Origin: Gremmenia infestans
Taxonomy: Eukaryota; Ascomycota; Leotiomycetes; Helotiales; Hamatocanthoscyphaceae
Direction: 5' to 3'
NCBI GenBank assembly: GCA_032629725.1
Contig: JAFEVB010000020.1
Location: forward strand, 1,076,501 to 1,140,500
Length of the DNA: 64,000 nucleotides
Shown: positions 12,401-22,492 of the stretch, in pieces
How positions within the stretch are numbered: position 1 is the first letter of the stretch
How the letters are laid out: every line of letters starts with the position of its first letter
The notes under the pieces: model-generated
The model's input: the letters and a program-made list of their open reading frames with translations, nothing else
Database searches by the model: none
Told to the model about the DNA's origin: nothing
Program-made: the position numbers and the translations under genes

Positions 12401-13259
12401 GAAAAGAAGATGTATTATCACATGCTGGCGGCATTAGGCGCATGGCTGGATGTTCATGACTTGATGAATGTATTATTAGTATAAAAAAATACCCCTCATT
12501 GCACAGAAGCTACCAGGGAAACTTTTCTCGGAGTTTAGCCTTTGGCTTCTTCCGTTTGTAAAGAAGAGCAAAGTAAAGTTAGGGAGTATCTAATCATGTC
12601 CGCCTGCCCTGCGGAGAGTGGTCCAAGTATTCCCCCCGCTCCCTCCGAGAGTGTCGCTGACCAAAACGCAACACGTAGCAAAACGCAACAGCCCGCATAA
12701 CTCAGAGAATAGCAGGCGTAATCTAACTCCTTAAGCGATTTGACACTCATCCCTGATGACTTGTAGTGGATCGACGCCGAATTGAGGTTAGATTGAGGCT
12801 GGATTGAGGTTTGAGGGGTTTGGTTGGTTGCAAAAACGATCCGTAAACAATCCGTGTTCAATTCTTCACCAATCTGGAAGCACTCTAAGCAATCCGTACG
12901 CGCTCTGGAAGCACTCCGTAGCAATCCGCGAGGAGTCGAGAAAATAGGAACGTGCTAATGCCAGAACCGTCGAGAGTGTATTTATTTTAATTGGGTGCAA
13001 TCTTGGATCATAAACACACTAAAGAGAGGAGAACAGAAAGTGATTTCCCTTCCGTATACATTTCGCTTGTTACATGTGCGTCTTGGTTGGCGGCATACTA
13101 TGGCATAATTCATCTCGCTGCAACCTTGAAGAAAATAAAAAGATATAAATAAAACTAAATAGGTTCTTAAACTCTTGAAAAACTATCTCTGAAAGGTCTA
13201 AATTAACTAAGATACCTAAAAAAAAACTATAATGCAGAACAACTTGCTAATACTCTTTC

Positions 13260-13502
13260 CCCCCTCTCAGTGTACAAATTAAGTGGCCGATTTTGGCCCA
13301 TGCGCAACACCAATATCTTCCCCGTTTCCTTTACTTTTCGGGTCAAAAATGAATATAAAAGAGTCTAAAAAATAAGGGAAGCCTTTTTTAACTATTAGTA
13401 TTATAAAACTTATTTTATACTTAATTGTCTATAAGGGGATACATAAGAGTTTTGAGTGTGGTGGTACCAATTTCGGCCACTTATTTCGTACACTGAGAGC
13501 CC
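13260..13502. mobile_element. MITE-like element with about 35-bp imperfect terminal inverted repeats
   Basis: The left arm begins CTCTCAGTGTACAAATTAAG (from 13264) and the right arm, read in reverse complement from about 13500, begins CTCTCAGTGTACGAAATAAG; both continue with GTGGCCGA and TTGG. The arms differ at a few positions over about 35 bp. The interior is about 165 bp, A/T-rich and non-coding. CAGTG-starting TIRs are typical of Tc1/mariner-pogo elements, so this looks like a non-autonomous derivative. A clean TA target duplication was not identified. Confidence 0.7.
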
Positions 13503-14745
13503 CCCTTCTCTCCTTCCGTGCCGATGCCTAAACGAATAATCCTGGAAAGACTAGCCAGGATAATTCTGCTAACGCTGCTTGAAATCCTCTCTACCAAAGA
13601 CGAATGACTAGGTATGCTTAGTTGAACCAGGGCTATGCTCTCCAGACGAAACAAATTGAAAAAGGGCCAAGCTTTACGTCAAGATTGTGACTCTAACCTT
13701 GCCACCCCTAACAGTGCGACTATACGCAGCCATGAATTGTGCTCCTCCGGTATCCTTGATTGTGTACATCCGCAAAGTCAGGTCTCAAGGGGGAATAGCG
13801 AGGTAGACGAGTTCCATTTCTACCATGCCAGCTAGCATTCTCGTAGTTGCTTGGTAGAGGAGACGAAACCCAAGCTGGGACATATGTGGATGAGGATGCT
13901 GATAACTTATCAGGTCCGTTGTCTCATTCACCAAGGAGCATTTGGGGTATTGGCCATGTCCTCAAAGACGCCGTCGATAGGTCTGCGAATCTTGGCGTAG
14001 GTCCGCTGTAGTAACATGTTTTGAAATGCGAAGTAAAGGAGGGGCTGTGAGCCAGGATGGGGCGCGAAGATGGGCCCTATCAAGCCATAAGTTCTAGTCT
14101 ACACTAATAGTGTAAAGGTACGGGAAGACAACGTAGACAAGCAAGAGGGTAGGAGCCATCAAATACCCTCCCCTCGGATTCTGATAGTCGAAACCCAATA
14201 AAACGGATGACGGGTGAATAACGAGACTATTTCAATTAAAGCAACGTTCTTCGTAAATCAGGATATTATCACTTACAGAGTATAAAGCCAAAGACAAGGG
14301 AGAAATGATCTCTCACATGGCCGGCTGCTTGAAGATTACGGGGGTCTGAAGCGTTCTCCCATCATCAGGGTTGGTTTATGCACTCAGTTGTGACGAGCGA
14401 GCCTTCCCTGGGATGCCCGTATACTTTGCAGCCACCATAAAAGTACAGGCACATCTTCACGTTCAATGAATCCCCAGCATATATCTCATATCGCAGTTAA
14501 CGACCCTGGTATATATACGTCTGACAGTTTGTATACAACCTCCTCCACGCTGTCCGATACTAGTCTGCATAACAACACGAATTCCTGTTAGGGTCCATTG
14601 TGGAGAGATACTAGAGTCCAAAGCCACCCCGTGTATTCTCGTGGTTGTTTGGCGGGGAGGGTGACGCTGCCGGTAAAAGCTAGGTGTGGATGGTATACGA
14701 AGTATATTGTAGAGGAAGAATCTTGATACAACGTAGGTATTAATG

Positions 14746-14929
14746 CTACAGTGTTTTACGGTCGTCTCCACAAAAAGCCGTATGCTCCTTATGCCGGATA
14801 GAAAAGCGGCACTCACTATCGTTGATCTTTAATGTTCCACGCCACCTAGCACATTATAAATTGGTGCCGCTTTTTAAAATCACTGCGAAGGCTTCATCTT
14901 TTTGTGGAGATGGCCGTAAAACACTATAG
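14746..14929. mobile_element. MITE-like element with 32-bp terminal inverted repeats
   Basis: The left arm at 14746-14777 starts CTACAGTGTTTTACGGTCGT and the right arm at 14898-14929 is its reverse complement with four mismatches. Both end in CCACAAAAAG on the inner side. The outer ends read CTACAGTG and CACTATAG, consistent with a TA target site beside CAGTG termini. The interior is about 120 bp and non-coding. Likely a Tc1/mariner-type MITE. Confidence 0.72.
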
Positions 14930-14978
14930 GAGATAAGGAACACGAAGAGCATGGGGAATTGCTACCCGGCGTACCTCG

Positions 14979-15064
14979 TATAATCGTGCACTCAGAGGCC
15001 CCAATTTAGCCAGTTAAACATCAAAAATCGGCTGATTTTAATGGGGCCTCTGGGTGCATGATTA
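14979..15064. repeat. 86-bp palindromic element (MITE relic or solo hairpin)
   Basis: The arms read TAATCGTGCACTCAGAGGCC on the left and the near-complement of it on the right, ending at TGCATGATTA. The match extends into AATTTAGCC versus GGCTGATTT, leaving only about 20 bp of loop. Transcribed, this would form a strong hairpin. It lies 50 bp from the preceding MITE. Confidence 0.7.
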
Positions 15065-15482
15065 CCCCTGCCCCACGTTGTAGCCTGGACAACATCAACT
15101 CTTCACATTTTGCTTTGCATGTCTTACAATTCTACCTACGAGTATACATGCATCTATCTACAGTACTACCTACCTGCCTCCCTACCTCCCCTCCCTACCC
15201 AGGTACTTATACTTACCTTGACTACCTACCTGTGCCCCAGTTTCTGTGAGCCCCCCACAGGATCACATCGCCATTATTCATAACCCCGCGCAATACCCCT
15301 TATCTGGAGTTACAGTAACATTTCTTTGAGCCTTGCCAAGCACTTGGTCCCTTGGCATACCACCTCAGTTTCCTCAACTGTCAATTACGCTTCACCTGAC
15401 AGAGCATAGCCTATTGCTAACAGCTTGCCCAGGTGCCTCGATGAAGCAGTTCGCCTCCGCAGTACCCATTGGTGGATTTGTA

Positions 15483-15540
15483 TGCTTTGCTTTGCTTGGC
15501 TTTGCTTAGCTCTTTGCTTGGCTTTGCTTAGCTCTTTCCT
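15483..15540. repeat. Tandem repeat of a TTGCTTGGCTTTGCTTAGCTC unit
   Basis: Two near-perfect copies of an approximately 22-bp T/GC-rich unit stand in tandem, followed by a CTTTCCTTTCCC tract. Non-coding. Confidence 0.7.
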
Positions 15541-16400
15541 TTCCCATCTATGTCGTAGCTTCTTCGATGTTAGCAAATTTGTTAATGCACCTCATATCGT
15601 TTTCTCCAGTGCTCGTAGAAATCCGAGCATCTAAATAACTTTCGTAATAGCCGTCTAATCTCGGCGCCTCTCTTGTCTGTCAGTCCAGTGGCAGAGTCTC
15701 CATGGACCACAGTGGCCCAGGATCTTCCAAATCGCCGCACGTAGTTAGGCAGTTCTACTGGTCTCTTTAACAGCGTTGCTAAAGATCATTCTCGTACTGG
15801 AATTCGGATACTGGCAGTCGATTCTATTCATTCGTGCGGCCTCTTTTTTCGAGTTCTTCAACTAGTACGAAGTGTTTGTTGGGTTGTTTGCAAGTGGGAT
15901 TCTTCGCCTGGCAACAAGTATTGCATTAAACCCTGGTATCCAGCAGCCGCCTAGAGTCTGCCAGATCCTCCCACATTTTCAAGGCACGGTTATCTAGAAC
16001 CCTGGTCCATTGCACGGGAAGATCCCGCTAAGGCTGAGCGTATCGGTACCTGTTCATCGTCTCGGCTGGTATGGTCACGCCCATGGATCAGATCCTCACG
16101 ATACCTTGCAACCCTTAATGCTACCAGGCTCCGTTTGCTGTAGGCACATCCTTTGGCCTCGTTTCTTTATGAGGAAGTTGCCTCAGAAGAGGAAGCTCGT
16201 AACCCTTGTAGAAGGCGATAAGTCTCTTGGTATGCGAAGATGAAGACAAATGCTCGATTTAGAGAGGTGATCATCTGTCGTGATGATGATTATAAGAATG
16301 GTCATTTCCGTTGAATGATATGTACTTTTCTCTTCCCTTCCTCCAGCCTTCATCATTTCTTCCATCGCTTAGAACTTGTCCCTAAATCTCACTTTGCAAT

Positions 16401-18573
16401 ATGCGTGTCATTGCAGCTGCGTCAGCAGCAGCCTTCTTAGCAAGTCAAGCTTTCAGTCATCCAACATCTGCAACTCCTCGTCGCAGCCTATCTAGAAGAG
16501 TTGTCGATCTCAATGCGTTCCGGCTGGACACCGTTGCTGATTATAGCAACTCGACTAGTACAGCCAAGACTATCACCGCATCTCCTCTGTTCAAAAGAGA
16601 AGACTATGTAGATGCTGCCACTGCGCATGTTAAGACCGTTGCACCGGGTAAAGAATTTCGTCTCGTTGATGATCACTACATCGGGTCAAATGGTATCGCC
16701 CATGTCAATTTCAAGCAGACCGTACACGAGCTTGATATTGATAATGCCGACTTTAATGTCAACGTAAGCAGGACACATCGATTGAACGAGCGATATACTG
16801 ACTGTTGAATATCAAGATCGCCAAGGATGGCAGCGTGTTTTCCTATGGAAGCTCTTTCTATTCTGGAGCTACCCCCTCTGAAAATCCCCTGGTAAAGAGA
16901 GCCCAGGTTGATCCAATTGCTGCCTTGAACGGTGTCTCGAATGTTCTCGCTTTGCCCATCACGGCCACTGATGCGACTGCAAAGCCAGAAGCATCCACTG
17001 CTGAGCATTATGTAATTGAAGGAACCACTGGTGCTTACCAAGACCCTAAAGCACGCCTTGTCTACTTTCAGAATCCGGATAATACCCTTTCTCTTACATG
17101 GAGAGTAGAGACTGATTTGAATGACGACTGGCTTCTCTCCTATGTAGATGCAGACAGTGGTAGCAAAATCTTGGGCGTGGTCAATTATGTCGCTGAAGCA
17201 TCTTATCGAGTCTAGTAAGTCTACCCTTTCAAGCCCCTTTCGGGTTTTTCTAACACGCACAAGCCCTTGGGGAATAAACGACCCATCAAAGGGGGACCGC
17301 GTCCTTGAGACCGACCCGTGGGATACAAGTGCATCGACGTTTACATGGCAAAGCGATGGATCTACTACATATTCTGTTACAAGAGGTAATAACGGAATTG
17401 CGCAAGCGAACTATGAGGGAGACGACGCATATCTCAATGACTATCGTCCAACCGAGACAAAATCCAGTTTCGACTTCGACTTTAGCCTTGCTTGGACTAA
17501 TTTCAAGACCTATTCTAACTCATCCGTCACACAAATTTTCTACACTGCGAATATGTACCACGATCTCCTATATGATCTTGGCTTCAACGAGGCGGCTGGC
17601 AACTTTGAGACCAACAATGACGGCACGGGGGGCATTGGAGGTGATGCCGTGATTCTGAATTCCCAAGATGGTTCTGGAACAAACAATGCCAATTTTGCTA
17701 CTCCTCCGGATGGACAAGCTGGACGAATGAGAATGTAAGTTCATTAGCTCGGCTCGATTTTTGACTATCCACTCTCCTATTTTTCTTCATTCTTTTCAGC
17801 TTCCAAATTTATAGATGTATTTTCTTGCCCATTTGTTGACTGCGTATAACACTTATTTGGGTTACAATGCGCTGACTCAAAAAAGGTTCATGTGGACAAC
17901 CGCAACCCCCAACCGTGACTGTGCTTTTGATGCCGGAGTGATCATCCACGAGTACACTCACGGTGTCTCGAACAGATTGACAGGTGGTCCTGCAAATACC
18001 AATTGCTTGAATGTCTTGGAAGCTGGAGGTATGGGGGAGGGTTGGGGTGATGCTATGGCCATTGTCATCCATACGAAGACGACTGATACACGGGATACGG
18101 ACTACCCAATGGGAGACTGGGTTGACAACAACCCCGCGGGCATCAGATCATACCTATATTCGACCTCCCTGGACACAAACCCCTTGACTTACAAGAGCCT
18201 GAATAGCTTGAATGAGGTTCACGCTATCGGAACTGCTTGGGCAACCATTATCTACGAAATCATGTGGAACTTGGTAGACAAGCATGGCATCACTGCTGAT
18301 CGCAGACCGACCTTTGATGACAATGGTGTCCCTACTGATGGAAGATTCTTGACTATGAAATTGGTCATCGATGGCATGGCTCTACAGCCTTGCAGCCCGA
18401 CGTTCATTTCTGCTCGCGATGCAATTATCGACGCCGACAAGGCCCTCACTGGTGGCGACAATGTTTGTGAGTTGTGGACAGCCTTTGCAAAACGTGGTGT
18501 CGGGTCCGGCGCTAAAAGGGGAACATCGACTGGAAGAACAGAAAGCTATGATCTTCCGTCTGGGGTTTGCTAA
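16401..18573 (+). CDS. MEP: Fungalysin, extracellular metallopeptidase M36
   Basis: Secreted zinc endopeptidase of 639 aa. Exons 16401-16763, 16817-17214, 17264-17734 and 17886-18573; introns of 53, 49 and 151 nt. The signal peptide is about residues 1-19 (MRVIAAASAAAFLASQAFS), followed by a long propeptide (FTP-like) to about residue 240. The mature catalytic domain carries the zinc motif HEYTH in VIIHEYTHGVSNRLTGG and the downstream Glu of GGMGEGWGD. Splicing at each junction restores family segments: NVN-IAKDG, SYRV-YPWGINDP and GRMRM-FMWTT. Length matches the family. Functions in degradation of external protein for nutrition and in host-associated lifestyles. It borders the repeat island. 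The stop follows LPSGVC, so there is no membrane anchor. Confidence 0.95.
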
Positions 18574-18837
18574 GTTCCTGGAATCTGAATATGGGCTTAT
18601 AGGGTGTGGGGTAATGTTGGCTGGATAATTAATATTGGGCTTCTTTTGGTCTAACCGATTGCTGATTAATACTGAATATATGAATGCGTTTATATCCCCA
18701 CTTTAGTCTTTATTTTACTTGTCGGTACACCATGAGATAAAAGGTTGTGTGGGGAAAGCCAGCCTACAAGTAAGCCTTGCGAGGCTCCAAGCTGGACTTC
18801 CTTGCCTGCCACCTCGCCGCAGCCATCTACAGCCACG

Positions 18838-19206
18838 ATGGGCAATACAAAAGAACGCATGTCCCTCCTGAATATTTTCAAAAAGCCTCTCAGATCGTTC
18901 TCAATTTTCACGTCCCGATTCTTGATAATGTTCCTCCGCGATGACAAATTGTCTTTCGCCGGCCGCGAATATGTACTCAAACACCATGCGGATGATGTAG
19001 CAAAGTTGCGCAAATATATACGGATGGGGAAGACGATGATTGTCATACAGGCCTTGCTAAGCATTGTGTTGGTCGTGTTGATTGCAAGGATGCTCATCGC
19101 TCCGTACGAATGCCAGGTGAGTGTTTGGCTTCAGTTTTAGGATCCGCGTTCGTCAACTGATCTGATCGTGCTATTACAGGCGACGCAGATGGGTGCAAGT
19201 GGATAA
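18838..19206 (+). CDS. Small single-pass membrane protein, hypothetical
   Basis: A predicted 101-aa protein from exons 18838-19116 and 19180-19206, the 63-nt intron having GTGAGT and TTACAG ends and a CTGAT/CTGATC branch-like site. It starts MGNTKERMSLLNIFKKPLRS, has a basic N-terminal half, and one clear hydrophobic helix of about 20 residues (MIVIQALLSIVLVVLIARML) near residue 75. No family is recognised. The ORF remains open upstream to 18745, so the start is uncertain. It lies 265 nt downstream of the fungalysin gene on the same strand. Clean splicing in a short ORF with a membrane helix favours a real gene, but the evidence is modest. Confidence 0.45.
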
Positions 19207-19469
19207 TCTACTTGGGGAGGGTTATAGTAAGGTTTGGGAAGGGGTGTTGGGAAGTCCAGGATGTGCAAGGATGCTTTTAGGTGTCACTGCAAGTCAAATA
19301 TGGATGTATACACAAGGTGAATGCCCCATATATTAATACCTTTTCTATGCTCTCAAAGGCACTCTCATGTCATGTGGACGCCCTGCTGATATTCTTAGAC
19401 TGTGTACGTACTGGAGACGAATTTGTTCTGAATCTGATTTGCTGAAATTCTGCAAATGAAGTTAGTTCG

Positions 19470-20546
19470 TCACTTGCTTGTAAGGCTGCGAGATAAAACC
19501 ATACCCGCTTGAATGCTTTCCAAAGTGTCACCCGTCAGTAATTTCGGGCGATCTTTTGTGCCACACTCATCCACACCTCCTTCCACCTCAAAGCCTCCCA
19601 TGCGGAACTTCAGTGATCTAACTTCTCCGCTTAATCGCTGCGTGGTGCTCTCGAGATGCTTGATATAATCCAGAGCCCGCGTCAGAACTGCAGCTTTCCC
19701 ATACTTCAATTGTCCATCCCATCTATTCTCGCCGATATTATCGTCTCCCGAATTGGAGTCTGATCCGGAAGCGCGGTTCAGAGGGGGAATGCCTTGGCGA
19801 AGGCAATCAATTCTTTCGTTGAGGTTTGTGCGGTAACGTTTCTCGATGGCATTATGACCGATTTGTCGAGATTGCCGAGCTGTGTTGGAACCAGTTGCTT
19901 GTGGGGATGGTTGCTTCTGCTTTCTACTTTTGCGTGTTCGCGCTTCTGGTACCGGTGCAACGGTGGTGATTGGTGATTCTGGCGGGGAGGAGTAAGACTC
20001 TGCGGGCGTCTGGATCAAAGACTGCAAATGGTGGGGCATGGCTATATCTTCCAGCCTCTTTTCTTCCTCTGGTGTCAGGGAAGAGAAACGGTGTAATGGG
20101 TTGGGTCGGTCCTGTTCACTTGGAAGGTTGGTTGGAAGCGGTGTATGAGTATTCATGAAATCGACTGTAGAGCGGTGGGACGATTGATCCAGGCTCTCCA
20201 ACTCGAATGGCGAAGCCTCAAAAGAACATTGGACACCAGCGGAGTAGGATCTAGACATCGAGTTCTGTTCGGATCCATCGGCCCACGTGTCTATCAAGGA
20301 GTTATTGGTATAAGCAAGGGGAGAATCGTGCTCCAGCGTATTGCTCCCCCATTCCATCCAATTATCCCACGGCTCATTCAAGCTTGCATTGAAATCTTTG
20401 TCATAGCTGTTGAATTTAGGGTTGAAGGCTCTCGGAGTCAGGTCAGGATTGACATTGACATGCAAGGCAGAGAGAGGCAAGTTTCTTGAAAGCATATTGG
20501 TGTTGAGTGGGGATATTGCGGGGTATGGGGCAGTACAGTGGTTCAA
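19470..20546 (-). CDS. SREBP-type bHLH transcription factor
   Basis: Nuclear DNA-binding regulator of 358 aa in a single open frame. An acidic, Ser/Pro-rich N-terminus is followed by a basic patch (RTRKSRKQKQ) and a bHLH domain at about residues 228-305, beginning GHNAIEKRYRTNLNERI. Tyr in EKRYR at the position where most bHLH proteins have Arg is the hallmark of the SREBP class, which binds sterol-response elements as well as E-boxes. The helix-loop-helix loop is enlarged (NRASGSDSNSGDDNIGENRW). No membrane helices follow, so this is a soluble factor, unlike full-length SREBP. The last residues may be spliced differently: a GTATGG donor near 19503 and a TTGCAG acceptor near 19453 would give a longer tail. 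Confidence 0.85.
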   Translation of the reverse strand: MNHCTAPYPAISPLNTNMLSRNLPLSALHVNVNPDLTPRAFNPKFNSYDKDFNASLNEPWDNWMEWGSNTLEHDSPLAYTNNSLIDTWADGSEQNSMSRSYSAGVQCSFEASPFELESLDQSSHRSTVDFMNTHTPLPTNLPSEQDRPNPLHRFSSLTPEEEKRLEDIAMPHHLQSLIQTPAESYSSPPESPITTVAPVPEARTRKSRKQKQPSPQATGSNTARQSRQIGHNAIEKRYRTNLNERIDCLRQGIPPLNRASGSDSNSGDDNIGENRWDGQLKYGKAAVLTRALDYIKHLESTTQRLSGEVRSLKFRMGGFEVEGGVDECGTKDRPKLLTGDTLESIQAGMVLSRSLTSK

Positions 20547-22492
20547 TAGCTATACAAGATGAGGTGAGATGGTTGAGGACTTAAAAGAGAGTGAAATAGA
20601 GGGGAATAGAGTAGAGAAGGGTGAAATAGAGTAGAGTAGGGTGGAATAGAGTAGAGTAGAGTAGGGTGGAATAGAGTAGAGTAGAGTAGAGTATAGTAGA
20701 GTATAGTAGATTAGAGTAGAATAGATTACAGTAGTACTATACCTAGGTAGGACTCGTAGCAAGCAGGCGAGGCCCATTAAGCCAAGGCCATTTGAGGATT
20801 TTAAGGGTCCAAAGGCTTTACGCCTCCATAAAAAAAGGGTCCAGAGTGCATGGGGTTGAACGTGCTAGCGTGCTAGCGTGCTTCGAGGTGCTTCGAGGTG
20901 CTTACTGTACAGCAGTAGTGGCGAAAATAGGGCCATATACTTGGAGAGAACTTGTCCTATTCCGGATTAGCTTCCATTACAAAAGCCGCTAAGCCAAGTC
21001 AATAGCCAATCGGAGTCTCGAAACAGTAGCATCGCCCCAAGCCACAAACCCTATTCCAATACTCACGGGCCACATTGTAGCAGCAATGTAATCACTTTAT
21101 CCCTTCCTGCACATACAGTACTGTACATGTACCAGTACTATACTGTATGCGTACGTACTGTACAGTACGGAGCGTAGATGCAAATTGCAGATGCCAGTTG
21201 CTGTTGTATGTACTATACAGTACTGTAGACAATCAGATACCGCAAAATGGTACCACATTTATTATATTACTAGCCTCACCTCAGTCTTCGCCGTCATTTG
21301 CATGCGGTAGGCTTTGCATATGATACCGACCTACCTATGCTCTGGCTATCCGAGTCTTTACTTTATTAGACTTTCGAGGTTTGGCTGGAGCTGCCTCTTC
21401 TTTGTTTGACCATACCAGCCCTGTCCCGTCCCGTCTACCTACCCCACGTACCGAGTACAGTACGAGTACTGTATTCGTACTCGTTACAGTACGGGATTTG
21501 CATTGCCTCCATGCGGCGTAAAAGTAATTCGATTTCTTTTGGGGTTTTATAATAATACGCTGCTCACTTAATTATCATACATATACTTGTATATATTCTC
21601 ACGATAGAAAAAGCAGAGCTTGAATCACTTACGCCCCAGGGAGAAAGTACTACCTCCCCTCCATATGCGGTATGCACAGCCTAGTAACCTCGGGCCATCC
21701 ATCCCAATGGAAGTGAAATGTTCCCTACACCCGATCTACCACCCCACGCCACCCATCAAACATCCTGGATCGTCGATTGGCATCTAGCTATCTCGGATTC
21801 TCAAGAGCGTCAAAACTGCCGGTTTGAGCGCTTTCAATATTCTCATCCCTGGAACTTCATCGCCTTTGTCAGCATCTGTTCAAACTTCGCGGAATCGGCT
21901 CTGGCTCCGACGCATCGATTGCTTAGTCAATACATCCAAGTTGAAGGAAGCAATACCTCGGGAAGTATTTGGTGCGTCGTGCATGGTACCGGTGCAAGTA
22001 GTACCTCCGTAGTAAGGTAGAGAGGTCTTGGTGGTATCAAGGTGGTATCGAGGTGGTATCGTGCCGCAAGACCTAGCGCTCATGATCAACATTTCGCAAA
22101 GCTAATTTGTCCTGACTTTTGGATATATTTCAAGGTCCCTCCTTCCATACAGTACCAGTACAAATACAATGTATCCTTTTTCATGTGCCTCGTCCTCGTC
22201 CCAGCCACAATGGTATAAAGTTGCCGATGGCATGCATATGACACTCGGCAAACCTTGGAAGCCACAGCGAAGTCCCGCAAAGTCATACAGGAAACAACTT
22301 ATCGAGCCTGTATAACAATAACATTATTGATCGGTTCCACAAAGACATTATTCAAAGGCACCTGGTGTACTGGTAGGTAGGTCAGTTGTTATTGTTAAGC
22401 GCTAGCGCCTTGGCACGTCTCCTTCAATAGATGCTCCCTTCTTTGCTCGAATCAGCACAACTTCCTCTCGATTGAATTTAACAACAGCGGCG
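20547..22492. other. 1.9-kb gene-free divergent region
   Basis: Lies between the bHLH gene and the CDF transporter gene. It contains a TAGAG minisatellite (20590-20735), doubled words GTGCTAGC and GTGCTTCGAG near 20866-20905, and dense GTACTGTAC-like palindromes at 21110-21240 and 21450-21500. The ORFs near 21718-22020 show no family features. It presumably holds both promoters. Confidence 0.5.
20590..20735. repeat. TAGAG/AGAGT minisatellite
   Basis: About 145 bp built from 5-bp AGAGT/TAGAG units with interspersed GGTGGAA and TATAG variants. It sits about 45-190 bp upstream of the bHLH start codon, so it may be transcribed in the 5' leader. Confidence 0.85.

Larger units (their letters stand above)
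12401..16400. other. 4-kb gene-free island with transposon relics
   Basis: No ORF with family features is found over 4 kb, while the rest of the window has a gene about every 2 kb. The island contains three inverted-repeat elements (13260-13502, 14746-14929, 14979-15064), an A/T-rich stretch around 13100-13450, short duplicated words at 12781-12930 (GATTGAGG and GGAAGCACTC units), and a CT-rich tandem repeat at 15483-15540. The last part, from about 15.8 kb, probably includes the fungalysin promoter. Confidence 0.6.

Noticed and set aside
12401..16400. Possible transposase ORF inside the repeat island
   Set aside because: Short ORFs (for example around 13635 and 16010) were read on both strands; none shows DDE transposase or reverse transcriptase motifs, so only non-autonomous elements are reported.
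21718..22020. 100-codon ORF in the region upstream of the CDF gene
   Set aside because: No domain, overlapped by ORFs in other frames and strand; no splice support.
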